In this document: piece after piece, positions 25,301 through 37,000 of the stretch | Position numbering within the stretch: the first letter of the stretch is position 1 | Layout: each line of letters opens with the position of its first letter | NCBI GenBank assembly: GCA_030268105.1 | Contig: BSDZ01000119.1 | Location: 248,001 to 312,000 of the forward strand | DNA from: Volvox africanus | Taxonomy: Eukaryota > Chlorophyta > Chlorophyceae > Chlamydomonadales > Volvocaceae | Length of the DNA stretch: 64,000 nucleotides | Direction of reading: 5' to 3' | Notes under the pieces: model-generated | Told to the model about the DNA's origin: nothing | Databases searched by the model: none | Seen by the model: the letters and a program-made list of their open reading frames with translations, nothing else | Translations under genes and position numbers: made by a program

Positions 25301-26436
25301 GTGTGGGCCCGGTGTGGCCCATCCCATTGAACTTGCGCTCCCTTTTCGGTTGCTCAGTTGTTCCCCCCTCCGGGTTGGTGGACGGAAACCCAAGCGGACG
25401 ACATCCCAGCGGGGCTGGTGTCGGTTGGGATGGCAGTAACGGTTGCACTGCTGATGCTCGGTATGCAAGCCCACGGTGAGTACCACCTTTCTTCGTCCCT
25501 CTCCCCCTCACCACCGCGCCCATCCACCCCGCATCCTACCTTCGCCCCATCCCACCTCCCTGCTCCACACCTGCTCCGAAAGCACCACACGGGCAGTCGC
25601 GAACGTCCCCCGAACAACACCCCTCGCCGCGTCAGCCTGCATCTTCGTACGTACGACATCCAGAGGCTGTCGTACAACACGTGCCGGTGGCGCGGAAACC
25701 GCAATCCATCCATCGGTGCACATGCGGCACACGGTTATACCATGTGGCACGTGGTGTTGCGTACGACCAGCCGGGTCAAGTCATGTCGTACACCAGGGGC
25801 ATCGGGCGTCGTCGAATAAGATACGCATGATTCGACCAGGTCCCACCATGGTCGGTGGTCGGTGGTCCGCGGCACGATTATATAATTACATGAAGCATGG
25901 AAGAGGGGTGTGGGCTTGGCTGACTAAAATATAAATCTGAACAATAGGGGCCCACGAGCACGCCTGGCCAGGCACAATGAGAAACCAGTCGCTTCCATGA
26001 CAGGAACTACGCAGCGATGTCACTTCATTGCCCGTGTGTTCACATGCCACGTTGGCCAGGCGGCGGCAAGCCGCGCGAAAGTGGCTAGTGTTATCTTGAT
26101 GACAGTAGGCGGCGTGAAAACGAGACAAAGTCAGGGTAAACGATGCATGAATGTGCTACGCGGTCAGGTATTGGACAGTCTGCGGGAATGAACGGCCTGG
26201 TATTCGCATTTGGCCAGAGTCGTACGACGGAGGGGAGGAGAAAGAAGCGAATCCGCTGGTGGGCACCGCATGCTGCCCACCTGGACGCACGCGCTGATCA
26301 AGGAGCCAGAGATGGCTCCCGACAACGCTGACGCGATACTAGGTGGCTTCTTGGGGCGCTCCACATCCCGTTTGTTCTGCTGTGCAGCGGCCAACACTAC
26401 GCCTCCATCTGAGGCTTTTGAATCTTGTAAGTTCAT
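22345..26436 (-). CDS. SLC25A38: Mitochondrial glycine transporter (SLC25A38/Hem25 family)
   Basis: Seven exons join in phase to 392 residues: 26281-26436 (ATG), 25571-25666, 25044-25130, 24287-24362, 23611-23967, 23076-23327, 22345-22499 (TGA). Three carrier repeats are present, each with its signature: PLDVVRTK (residues 53-60), PVTVVKTR (151-158) and PADVVRTR (299-306). The Thr at the usual acidic position of the second signature, together with LRGFWAGTGPSVIRV, NAPYSGLYYMFYTRLK and LKRTTQTALVWTLYEEL, matches SLC25A38 specifically. This inner-membrane carrier imports glycine for 5-aminolevulinate synthesis in animals and fungi. Algae make haem precursors from glutamate in the plastid, so the reason for keeping it here may differ (for example glycine/serine metabolism). 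An Ala/Ser/Gly insert of about 50 residues (about 170-219) enlarges the second matrix loop. The gene is divergent from the SlyD-like gene, 431 bases away. Confidence 0.93.
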
Positions 26437-26867
26437 TCTTATGTTCTCGATGTACGTCCGTTGGGCTGGTTGGTGTCCCGTGGCCTGGATGGAACCTTAG
26501 GTGGAAAGTTATGCGAAATGTTGCTTTAACCATCCAATAAGTTGATATAGAATATGCATCAAAGTTGTGGGCAGATGAAGTTATTTGGAAAGCATGTGTC
26601 ATAATGCACATCTGATGGGTGATGGCCCGGCTTGCATTATTGCACGACCAATGGATGTATAAACTCTCCGCAAGTCTGTTTCAGGCGATCGACCCTGTTA
26701 TGCGATATATTAAATTTAATCAGTCAATCCCTTTCACAACGTTACGTTGGTAATTTAAATGAATTTACTTCCTAGTTCGATTGCTTTATAGCGCCGCCGA
26801 GTCATCACAATGTATGACCGATAGCTCTATTGAAAGATAAGATTATCAGCTAGATCAGGTATTAAAC
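26437..26867. promoter_or_regulatory. Shared divergent promoter region
   Basis: 431 bases separate the ATG of the glycine carrier (-) from the ATG of the SlyD-like membrane protein (+), so both promoters must lie here. The stretch is AT-rich around 26690-26860. No sharp TATA or known operator was identified. Confidence 0.5.
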
Positions 26868-29793
26868 ATGTTGACAGCGGCTTGCGACAAGGCCGCTCTG
26901 TGCGCCGGCCATTCTCGAGGGCATCGAAGTCTGTCGATTCCCCGGGTAAGCAAAATGCACAAAAGCAACATACAAATCACCGTTTTACATCTCAGACTTC
27001 GGAAATTACCTAATGAACTGTCCATAAGATATCATGCGCCGGGTCCTACCCTTCCTGCTTTTTGCAGGCCCTAGCTGCCCAGGCCCCATCCCCTTTTGCG
27101 CCAGACCCAGTTGCCGCCAGCCTCGCCGCGGCTCCCCCGATTGGCCGAGGTCCACTGCCCCCAAGTTACCGCACCGTCACCACAGACCCTGTCTTCCGAC
27201 CCCTCACCGGCAGCACCCAGCAGTATGCCCCCGGGCCGCCTCAGCTCCTATCCCGCCACTTGACACTCAATCCACTGCATGGACTGGCTGCCTGGGCGGT
27301 TACACACGCGAATCGGCTGGATCTTGCTTTTGCGTCGCGCATGGACCGAGTGCCGCTGACACACCTGGCAGCGGCGGCGGCGACTGTGACTTTGACATAC
27401 CTGGTGGGTAACACTATTCTGCGCTGCTCTGCAGCATGTAGAATGCGCCTATGCCAGTGTATCTTTCATTGCTGCCCGTGTGGTGTTCGTCTTAGACGGG
27501 CCCTTGAAACTAGCTTGGCGGTTGTGGCGTTTGCGAGCTCAACCTACCGCCCATACCTTGGCCCTCTGCTGGCCCTGTCGCCTTCCCTCCTCCCCCTTTT
27601 TGCAATTACACCTAAGGGCCTTCACCCGGTTAGCCTACTGCGCTTCGGGCTCCCGGTGGCGATGGCCGACTGGCTGGAGGCCCGGCTAGGCGACTGGGTG
27701 GTATCTCTGGCGGGTGCGGCGGCGCTAGGGGTGGGTGCGGCGGCGGCTCTGTGGCAGCTGCGCAACTGGGCTGCGGTCCAATCGGCGCTACTTGGGTGGG
27801 TGAATGGGTGGGGGACGGCGGCGGCGGCTTCTTGCATGAGGATATTACCCAATGATGTCGAACATTGTGCCGAGAACATCATTGCATAAGAATAGGAGAC
27901 GTAACTGGGCGGCAGGGTTGCAAAGGCAGCGGCTATTTCGAATCGATTCATGGCTGATGGCAGAAATAACTTACCATAGTGTTCTTGAACGGTACCGGTA
28001 TCGGTCGTGTCAGCTGAGCAAGCCAAGAAATCCAATAAACGGATTGATGATGAGTGAAGGAATTTACGATTCCGGGTGGAGAGGGGCATCTGCGGGTGGG
28101 GTATGGTGGGCTTAGTCGCGGGAGGAGCTCGCTCGGGTGAGATGAGGCAGGTTGATGGGTAGGTAGGATGTGATGGGGTTGGACGGAACCGAGGCGAAGT
28201 GGGGTGAGGTCGGATGGGGCTGTCCAATTGGACGAGGTCTGGCGAAGGTCGGGTAATGAGCCAGGATCAACATCTGTACCGCGCGGTGTAGCTTAGCTGA
28301 GACTGAACCAAGATACAGCATTGACGTACATCATCACCGCATTGACAGGTTTGATTCGGTAGTCGGGAGCGCTGCGGACGCCGCTGTCGATCACGCTAAG
28401 GCGGCGGCGAGTACGGCTGTTCGATCCACATCCTCGTCGTCCACATCCCGTGGATCTCCTTCAGAAGCTGACGCACCGGCATCGGGGGCGGCAGGGCCTT
28501 TCCTCGGTTTAGTCCCGGCGCAGTGGCGAAGCTTCTTTGAGGGCGATTGGAAGAGCACAGACAGGTGAGGGTCTGGGGCGGGAGATGCCGGGGCAGGCGA
28601 AGTAGATGGGGTAAGGAAAGGCGGTATGAAAGCTTTAGTACTTCTGTTGGGTGCACTTGAGGGTTTGCCGTATTGCTCCTGCGCCACTCTATCCTGTCAC
28701 TCCTACGCCAACCAAGGCCGTAAAGGTTCGATAAGGTCACCATCCTGTGTGTACAAAAATCTCAATTACATGCAGGACATGGTTGCTGCTGATTACGGCG
28801 GGCCGCCTGAGCGCCCTCCTGGTCGCCTCGAGCAGCGTCCTGCTCGGCAACACCGCCTCCGCCTTCGCCACGTTGTGCTTCGGGGTCTCGCTGGCACCGC
28901 TGGCTTTACCACATATCAGACAACTGTTGGCGGCATCGGCGGCTGCACGACAGCCTTTTGCCGTACCCGGCAGCACCGCTACCCTGGCGATGGCGACTGT
29001 CCTTGCAGATGCCGCATTCCTGCTGGTGCTGGCGCCGGCGCTGCCGCCACTGTTGCGTGGCCTCGCGGCGGTGGCTCTGGCTACGTGCTCTGGCCTAGCT
29101 GCGGTGGCCGCGGCCGCGTCATCGCGACTGACGGCATCAAGGGCAGCGCCTGGTGACGTGGCAACCTTTCACGTAGTCGTACGGCTACCCACAAGCGGTA
29201 CTCTGATCGACACGACCTGTGGCCAACAACCTCTGATCGCTAGGGTAGGCGCCGCCGCAACGGCCAAGGAACCCTCGGCTACACGAGCCGCACTTCCAGC
29301 CGAGGCCGAGCGCGAACCCCAGGCGCGTTTCCAGCCGCTTAAGGCTCTGCTGGCAGCGACGGAGCTGGAGGGAATGTACCTTGGTGAGCGGCGGAAGGCC
29401 ATCCTGGCAGTTGATGACCCCGATGCCAGCAACACAGGTTTGCCCTTTCGGAATCCCGGTCTCGTGTGGTGGCAACATCTGGACGATTTGAACCGGAAGA
29501 TCGGCAGCGCTGAGAGGGCGCTGCGTCCCGGTGATGTGTTTTGGTACCCGGTCGGGAGTCTCGTGGTAGAGCTGGGGGCTAGGAGGCTAAGTACGACAGC
29601 AGCTGCCGCGTCGGGGTCAGGGGCATCGGCATTAGTGGGGCTGCCGGGAGCGGATAGCTGGGGCCCTGTGGAGGTGTGTGCAGTTTCGGAGGATTGGGTG
29701 CAGCTGGATGCAAATGCGGGGCTGCAGGGAGGCCAGGCTGTGGTGGAGGTGCGGCTCGTGGCATTAGAGAAGAGGCAGCCAGGGGTAAGGTAG
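26868..29793 (+). CDS. Polytopic membrane protein with C-terminal SlyD-like FKBP domain
   Basis: Exons 26868-26945 (ATG), 27068-27795, 28349-28564 and 28776-29793 (stop) join in phase to 679 residues. The N-terminus (MLTAACDKAALCAGHSRG) lacks acidic side chains apart from one Asp, as an organelle transit peptide would. The middle has several Ala/Leu-rich hydrophobic stretches likely to span a membrane, in exon 2 and at the start of exon 5. From about residue 468 the order of motifs matches SlyD-type FKBP prolyl isomerases: PGDVATFHVVV, SGTLIDTTC, LEGMYLGERRKAIL, LRPGDVFWYP, then WVQLDANAGLQGGQAVVEV, the counterpart of the DANHPLAGK region. The usual HYT aromatic near the start is replaced by HVV, so isomerase activity is doubtful and chaperone-like binding is possible. 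A Cys-rich stretch at 27404-27492 may hide a short intron. Plastid or mitochondrial location is inferred. Confidence 0.72.
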
Positions 29794-31170
29794 GGTCAAC
29801 GCAGACGCATGTACAGGAGAGCTCAAAATCGATGAGGCAATCGGCGGTTCAAGGTCGGTAGTATACATGGGAACCGCAAACCTCTGGGCTATTTGCCAGG
29901 CTGGACACACCTGTGCAATTGCAGTTTACCCGCTTTGTTGAGTGGCGCGGGCGGGATGGTGCAAAAGTCGTGCAATGGCTGATGATGGCTAATGAAGTAA
30001 AGAGCAAATTATATTATATTATACTATATAAAAATATAATATCGGGCAAGTATCGAGATCAAGATATAAGACACACAAGAAAGGATGGTTCCAGTTGCTC
30101 AGGCTGCCCGTCCTAACATGTTTCAACCCTCCAGGTTGCCCTCATATTAGCAAGCTCATATCGATGCACACTGCGCGGGTCAGTTCAGGCACTCCGAACA
30201 GACTGTGGAGGAGTTGAGGCGATAAAACTGATAGATTACGCTCAGGGCACGTCAAAACAAGGCACCCGGTTTTCAGCGGTTCGTGCAATGATTGGGCCTT
30301 ATTGCGCCTAGTGGAAAGCTAATCGCATGACGCATGACCCAAGATCATGTTTCATCATCACTAGCAGGACGATTATCCATATGAGTTCATATTATTTAGG
30401 AGCCGAGGTCGCGCAGTGCGCGAATCTCAGCCTGTCAAACATTTAGCCCTGCCGGACACCCGAAGGGCCGACTACGAAAGACCCTCGCGGAGTGCAAGGC
30501 GAGGACCGATCATACAACCGAGGCCATGGGGACCACCTCGAGAAGCGGGCCAGGTAGAACTGTAATGGATAGATTCTTTGACGAAACCTTAGAGGCGGAC
30601 ATGAGAGCGCAGCTCTTGCTCAGTGGCCTCCAAGTGGACGTCAAAAATGGTCCTTAAGCTAACTTCGCACCCACGACAATAGCAAATGCCCCTATTTCGC
30701 TGACGAACAGTACAAAACTTAAAGACGGCGCGATGAAACACAAGAGCGGCACCGGCATGCACAGAGGCCTTCAGAGGCGTCCATGAGCTGATTGTGTCGC
30801 CCACGATATTGGGCACGTTACCTTGCAAGACTTCACTGCGATCGTGACCCGTTCATTACCAGTACCGTACAGCCGTCGGGTCACAGTTTCATGCGATATA
30901 GGGGGCGGGTAGGTGAGACAGGTAACCAGGAAAGGGCATGGTAGCAGAACCGGGAGTGACACCTGACAGGCAAACATCTCCGCATACTTTAAGCTAACAA
31001 TAACTACCACGAACAATCAACACGCACGCACAACACACAATCAACACGGAGCTGACCTGCACGACGAGCACAACAAATCCGGAATGCTGTGGATGCTGAC
31101 ACGAAGGTGACCACATGCATGCCATCGTTATCTGGATCTCGCCGTCATTGTGTGAGAGCCGCAATGTTTG
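29794..31170. other. Intergenic and transposon-flank DNA
   Basis: AT-rich, palindromic A/T tracts lie near 30002-30055. A TGTAA occurs at 30561, too far to assign confidently to the SlyD-like gene. Open frames at 30589-31016 show no recognised domain. Part of it may be the interior of the broken gypsy element that follows. Confidence 0.4.
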
Positions 31171-31171
31171 G

Positions 31172-31926
31172 GATCTCCTCGCAAAGGGTATGATTCAACC
31201 CAGCACATCCCCGTATTCTGCACCGATATAGTTCGTCGAAAAAGCTACCCGTGTGGCGTGAATTGGAAGTGAATATCCCTGCGGCTAAAACCTTTGCCAA
31301 GTCGTTTCTATCCCATATGACAGACGCGAAGGCGTGCCTGGATGCGGCACAGCAACGGACGACGGACTACTACAATAAATCCAAACGAGACGTAACATTT
31401 TCGGAAGGGCAAATGGTTTTACTGAGCACTAAGAACCTACGTTCGCTCGCTGAAGGTTCCCGAAAACTGTTACCTCTCGCTGGATCGGTCCATATCCCGT
31501 TGTACGTATGGTAGGAAACATAGCTGTGGAGCTATCCTTACCCTCTGACATGAATATTCACCCCACGTTTCATGTTTCTCTTATTCACCCCTATCATGGC
31601 AATAACACCGATGCCCCTGCAGTAATGGACCCTGGTCCCGAGACCTGGATCGCAGGCAAGCAAAAGGTTTACGACGTGGAACGGATTTTGGATTATCGGG
31701 CTAGACGCGTGGGTCGACACTGACGCAAGAGGACGGTACACGAGTACCCGGTCAAGTGGACTGGTTATCCTAGCGAGCACAACTCATGGGAGCCGACGCG
31801 CAACTTTTCGCCAGATATGAAGCCCCTACTCGAGAAAGCTCGTTTAAGTGCCACACAGACCCAATGATCTTTGCAGTCGATGCTGTAAGATGCAGCAAGG
31901 ACGCTGCATATGGGAGGGGGGATAAT
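31172..31926 (+). mobile_element. Ty3/gypsy chromovirus relic
   Basis: 31172-31235 encodes the start of a reverse transcriptase (LLAKGMIQPSTSPYSAPI, then a stop, then FVEK). The frame then jumps straight to the integrase C-terminus: QQRTTDYYNKSKRDVTF, STKNLR, and after a one-base frame change WIGPYPVVRMVGNIAVELSL and HPTFHVSLIHPYHG. A chromodomain follows (YDVERILDY, an in-frame stop near 31723, then YPVKWTGYPSEHNSWEPTRN). RT palm, RNase H and integrase core are missing, so an internal deletion of several kilobases is inferred. A purine tract GGGAGGGGGG at about 31911-31920, followed by TGTTGTACC, fits a polypurine tract and LTR start. Confidence 0.88.
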
Positions 31927-32729
31927 TGTTGTACCACGGTTCGATCGCCATCCATGCAGAGGTAGACCCGAGTCTACCGAATTATGAGCAAACATGACAT
32001 GAGCATGATAGCGTGATATATCCGCGTATATCTGGCTAGATTAACATCCCGCACCATCATTGTGACATCGTGCTGTCAGTCAAACATGTTTGACTTGAGG
32101 TCAACACTGATGCACGATACCATTATGGCAGAATCCATCAAGTAATAATATTTGATATATTATTACATCATTTGTGTCATGGATCAGGCATGCATGCGGG
32201 AATGCGATGCTCGCGATGGTTAGTCGGCAACCGAATAGCGATATTCGGACCTTCGCACCTTGCATACGTTGCATCCATTAATATCACGAATTACGCAACG
32301 TTCAGGAGAGTGCTCTGATAGTACTCACACTTGGGATCGGGATCCAGTGTGACTTGTACTGCATGTCGGCATTGCGAGTATGATAGGTGCGAGGACGGCC
32401 GCCTAGAGACCGAAGTCGACTCGACGACTACTTTGGATAAGTACTCGTGTACTTAACTCCAACTTATTGGCATACGTACGTTATATTCATTTATTATCTG
32501 CCTGAGCTATCCCAGCATATCGACATCAGCCGTATGATGAACGCTGCCTGCAGGGTCTGACGGCCAACGACCTTTCTGTAATTGTGAATCGTAAGTTGGA
32601 TCTTTCCTTGCTCTAAAGTCTTCCGCTGTCACACCGCTCGCATTGAAGTGCTTTGCTGTTCGTAAGCACGTGGCACTATTATCTAACACTCAGACGTGCA
32701 GATCTAGTGCTGAGCAAAGAAGGAAGGAT
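31927..32729. other. Possible 3' LTR and flank
   Basis: Follows the purine tract of the gypsy relic. It begins TGTTGTACCACGG, has no coding frame, and contains AT-rich segments near 32140-32160. Without a second LTR copy in the window its end cannot be placed. Confidence 0.35.
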
Positions 32730-33433
32730 TATTTATTCTTCTTATTCTTCTTATTCTTATTCTTATTCTTATTCTTATTCTTATTCTTATTCTTATTCTT
32801 ATTCTTCTTATTCTTATTCTTATTCTTCTTATTCTTATTATTCTTCTTCTTATCATTCTTCTTATTCTTCTTCTTCTTATCATTCTTCTTATTCTTCTTA
32901 TTCTTATTCTTATTCTTATTCTTATTCTTATTCTTATTCTTATTCTTCTTATTCTTATTCTTATTCTTCTTATTCTTATTATTCTTATTCTTATTATTCT
33001 TCTTATTCTTATTATTCTTCTTCTTATCATTCTTCTTATTCTTCTTATTCTTCTTATCATTCTTCTTATTCTTCTTATTCTTCTTATTCTTCTTATCATT
33101 CTTCTTATTCTTCTCATTCTTCTTATTCTTCTTCTTATTATTCTCATTCTTCTTATTCTTCTTATTCTTCTTATCATTCTTCTTATTCTTCTTATTCTTC
33201 TTATTCTTCTTATCATTCTTCTTATTCTTCTCATTCTTCTTATTCTTCTTATTCTTCTTGTTCTTCTTCTTATTATTCTTATTCTTCTTGTTCTTCTTCT
33301 TAATCTTCTCATTCTTCTTCTCATTCTTCTTATTCTTCTCATTCTTCTTATTCTTCTTATTCTTATTCTTATTCTTATTCTTATTCTTATTGTTATTGTT
33401 ATTGTTATTGTTATTGTTATTGTTATTGTTATT

Positions 33434-33464
<31 letters not shown>

Positions 33465-33766
33465 TTCTTCTTCTTATTCTTATTCTTATTCTTCATCTTA
33501 TTCTTCTCATTCTTCTTATCATTCTTCTTATTCATCTCATTCTTCTTATTCTTCTTCTTCTTCTTCTACTTCTTATTCTTATTCTTCTTCTTCTTCTTAT
33601 TCTTATTCTTCTTCTTATTCTTCTTATTCTTATTCTTCTTCTTCTTCTTCTTCTTATTCTTTTTCTTATTCTTATTCTTATTCTTCTTATTCTTCTTATT
33701 CTTATTCTTCTTATTCTTCTTCTTCTTCTTCTTCTTCTTCTTCTTCTTCTTCTTCTTCTTCTTCTT

Positions 33767-33797
<31 letters not shown>

Positions 33798-33836
33798 TTC
33801 TTCTTCTTCTTATTATTCTTATTCTTATTCTTATTC

Positions 33837-33914
<78 letters not shown>

Positions 33915-34043
33915 TTATTATTATTATTATTATTATTCTTATCATTCTTATTCTTATTCTTATTATTCTTATTCTTATTATTCTTATTGTTATTGTTATT
34001 GTTGTTGTTGTTGTTGTTGTTATTATTATTTTTATTATTATTA
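32730..34043. repeat. 1.3-kb TTC/TTA pyrimidine-rich satellite
   Basis: Mixed tandem units TTCTTA, TTATTC, TTC, TTA, and short TTATTG runs. The plus strand is almost free of G over more than a kilobase. Long open frames of Phe/Leu, Tyr/Ser, Arg/Ile or Asn/Lys are by-products of the repeat. Mirror-symmetric TTC tracts (33715-33800) could form triplex DNA. It sits just downstream of the gypsy relic. Confidence 0.97.
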
Positions 34044-37000
34044 GTCGGGTTCAGGCATGTATAACATGTTGCATCTGGCTTTCATGGTTCAATGTGTGGT
34101 CTCTATTTGGAATGGGGTCACTCGAGCACTCTGGGCACATGAAATTTCTGAGCACGACACACTTTCACTCACGTTTCTTGTGTTAGGCTAGAATGGATAG
34201 GGCGGGACTGGATTCCAGGAAACCCTACAAAACATGTCTTCGCCTGCCGCATACAGCAGTGATGGTTAGGTGGGTTCAGTGGTCGAGCAGTTAGGTCGTT
34301 GCGTACGGAAGAAAGGTCGGCACACACTGTGTTACACCGTTCCTCTCGCTTTACAAAGCGAGAGAAACGGTTTAACCTCATGATTTTGGAAATCGGCTTT
34401 CTAGTGACAGAAATATGCCTCGGAAGGAAATTTGCCGTACATAGCTACTTTGCTGCCCTTCTCAATACGAAGACGATGGGCCTACGTTTCTGCAGTCTGG
34501 CCTGGTTGGTTCATTCTGATCCGGCGGAGGTCAGTTAGAAGCGTAAGGCCAGCTTGCATCTGAGCAATTGCCCTCTATTGAGACTTAACAGGGGAGATGT
34601 ACGCCTGAGATGTCCAGGGTTCCATACCTAAAACAAAGGGAGGAGTCTCATGCACAAATGGACCTTTCCAACAGAAAGAGTCCCAACGGCATCAAGACGG
34701 AGGACCCCAAAAGGCGCAAACCGGATTTATCAGTTGGTGATTGAGGTCGGGCGGCCTCTACCGCTGGGTGGCCAGCAACTTACATAAACCAGCAGAGTTC
34801 TCGCTATCAACCCCACAACCGCTGTTTTATCGCCATTAGTGACGGGTAGCATGAAGTGGCACGTGATGCTGGCGTGTGAAAAGACTTGGGTGGCCAACCT
34901 GCCGCCGCATAGTAAGCTCATGTCCTTATGGTCTTGTTACATTCCAAGGATACATAACCGAATGTGAAGGACACGTGGCGCGCAGACATTGTTGGTTACT
35001 AAAAACCCTAAAACCCTAAACCCTGCCATGTTGCCGGCAACTGCCTGTGCGTTGGTTGTGTGGTTTCTTGCTGCATTCATTTGATCCTTCACAAGAAGTC
35101 GCGCTACAGCGTGTGTCAGGACGTTTAATGTCGAATGGTTTAAGTACGCCACGTCACACAGCCAAGCGGGGGGCCCACTGTCACGAGAACAAAGTGACCA
35201 GCCAGTCAGGATTGCAGCGACACTCAGCAACACACCGTGGTTGCAATACATAACTGGGAGCCAGTCGGGTTCCCAACCGTTACTCCTACTACAACCCTCT
35301 CACTCATTGCTTGCCCTTGATTCTCCGTGATAGCAAACTCCACTAGGGCTCGGGCCCCAGGTCGCCAATTCCCAGAAAGCATACTAACTTCCCATCAGCC
35401 GCATGCTCTACATCACCCAAGGGAAATCCAAACCCTATTTAAAACCCCCCTATGAGGGAAATAACCCCAAATCATGGCCAAGGACGATCAGTGGCACCTC
35501 ATAAGGTGCAGCCATGAGGCGCGGAAAGCTCCGCGCTTCGTGCAGCAGCCATGAAGCCGCAGTCAGCAAACTCCGCAGGTCATACCATTTTTCAACCCAT
35601 CGGTACCTGCTTTGCTTCCTACAAGTCGAGCACCATGCACGTGCTAGCGCTTTGTCGCAGCAAAACGCCTCGATGTTACGCACATGCGCACGCCTAATGT
35701 CCTGCTGCGCGCTGCCCCTTAGGGCCCTGTGGCACACTTGGAGGACCACGGGCACCACGGGTTGGGAAATGATCAAAACACAAAAACAATTAACGAGAGG
35801 CAGTGTTTCTCGACTCGCTGACAAACAAAAGGACGCATACCTCCATATCCAGATACCTGATCATCAGCTCTATTTTGGGGGACTGCACTCGCGCGATGTG
35901 TACCTACATGAGGGAGCGGGAGCCCTTCGACATAGCGCAATGTAATGAAACACCGCCTAGGTGCATTTGATTGCACGACGAAAATGATGGGCTCTTTACT
36001 CCTGAGAGGAAGACAGATCCACTACGAGCTCATTCCACAGCAAGAAACGGAACACGCAACACAGCGTGGTCCATTTGTGGGCAATTCCAGCTCTGACAGA
36101 AACCCGACATATCTTCCCACCATAGCCCATACGGTGCCAATCTCCACACGTCCAGGCCTATACGCATAACGGAACCTCTTCGACCTTTTAACCTGGCAAT
36201 CTCATATCCAAGACGCACAGGGATAAAATCACTTTCTGAATACCAACCAACAGAACACCGTACACCATACGCAATATACACCGAACGCAAACACTGTGCA
36301 AGGTGGGCCATCAAACGCGCTCGCCATACATGGACAGCCAACGGTACAGAAGAAACAGAGAAACAGCCAAAAAGGAAAGGAAAAACACATCCGTACCCGG
36401 ACATAGGTTGCTGCCTTTCACAGCATGCCAAACACAGACCACTCCAGACAATCTTATGTTTCGGCATCACGTTCTGCAAACACTGCTACCTTAATGATGC
36501 GCATCACTCGAGAACAAGAGGGCCCCGATTCCCTGCGCCGAACCCGGCAAATGCATATTCTAGATGCCCTGGATCCGGAACCTGGATCTGGATTCCTTCC
36601 CAAACCGGCAACCAACACCGCAACACAATTACTTGCCCCTTTCACCTCCCAAGGATTGGTCGCCCAGCCAGCCGTTCAACCAACGCCGACACGAACCAAA
36701 TAAAAGTATTGTCAAAGGGATGCATTCGCTCAATAGGTATGAGGAAAAAATGAGTGTTTCTGATCTTTCTTCCTTCCGGTAAAATCCTCCGTCTGAAATC
36801 CAAATGCCCTTCATGGCCAATGTTTCACTTTCCGGGGGATATACCCCGCCTTGCGTCCCTCCAGGGGAGATCGCCGAAGGAGCACTCCTCATTTGAGGAG
36901 GGGCGTGTAATACACAGGACGTGTAAAACACCTACATGGTCTCCACCGCCGACGCACTCGTTCCTAACTGCACAAGAGAATCGTTCCTCGTCGAAAAACC

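Noticed and set aside
32643..34064. 473-residue Phe/Leu open frame (and Tyr/Ser, Arg/Ile, Asn/Lys frames) in the satellite
   Set aside because: Produced by TTC/TTA repeats lacking stops; no complexity, no splice or codon bias.
35815..35945. Annotated DIRS-like reverse transcriptase
   Set aside because: Only one motif-like stretch (KDAYLHIQI); too little to claim a family.
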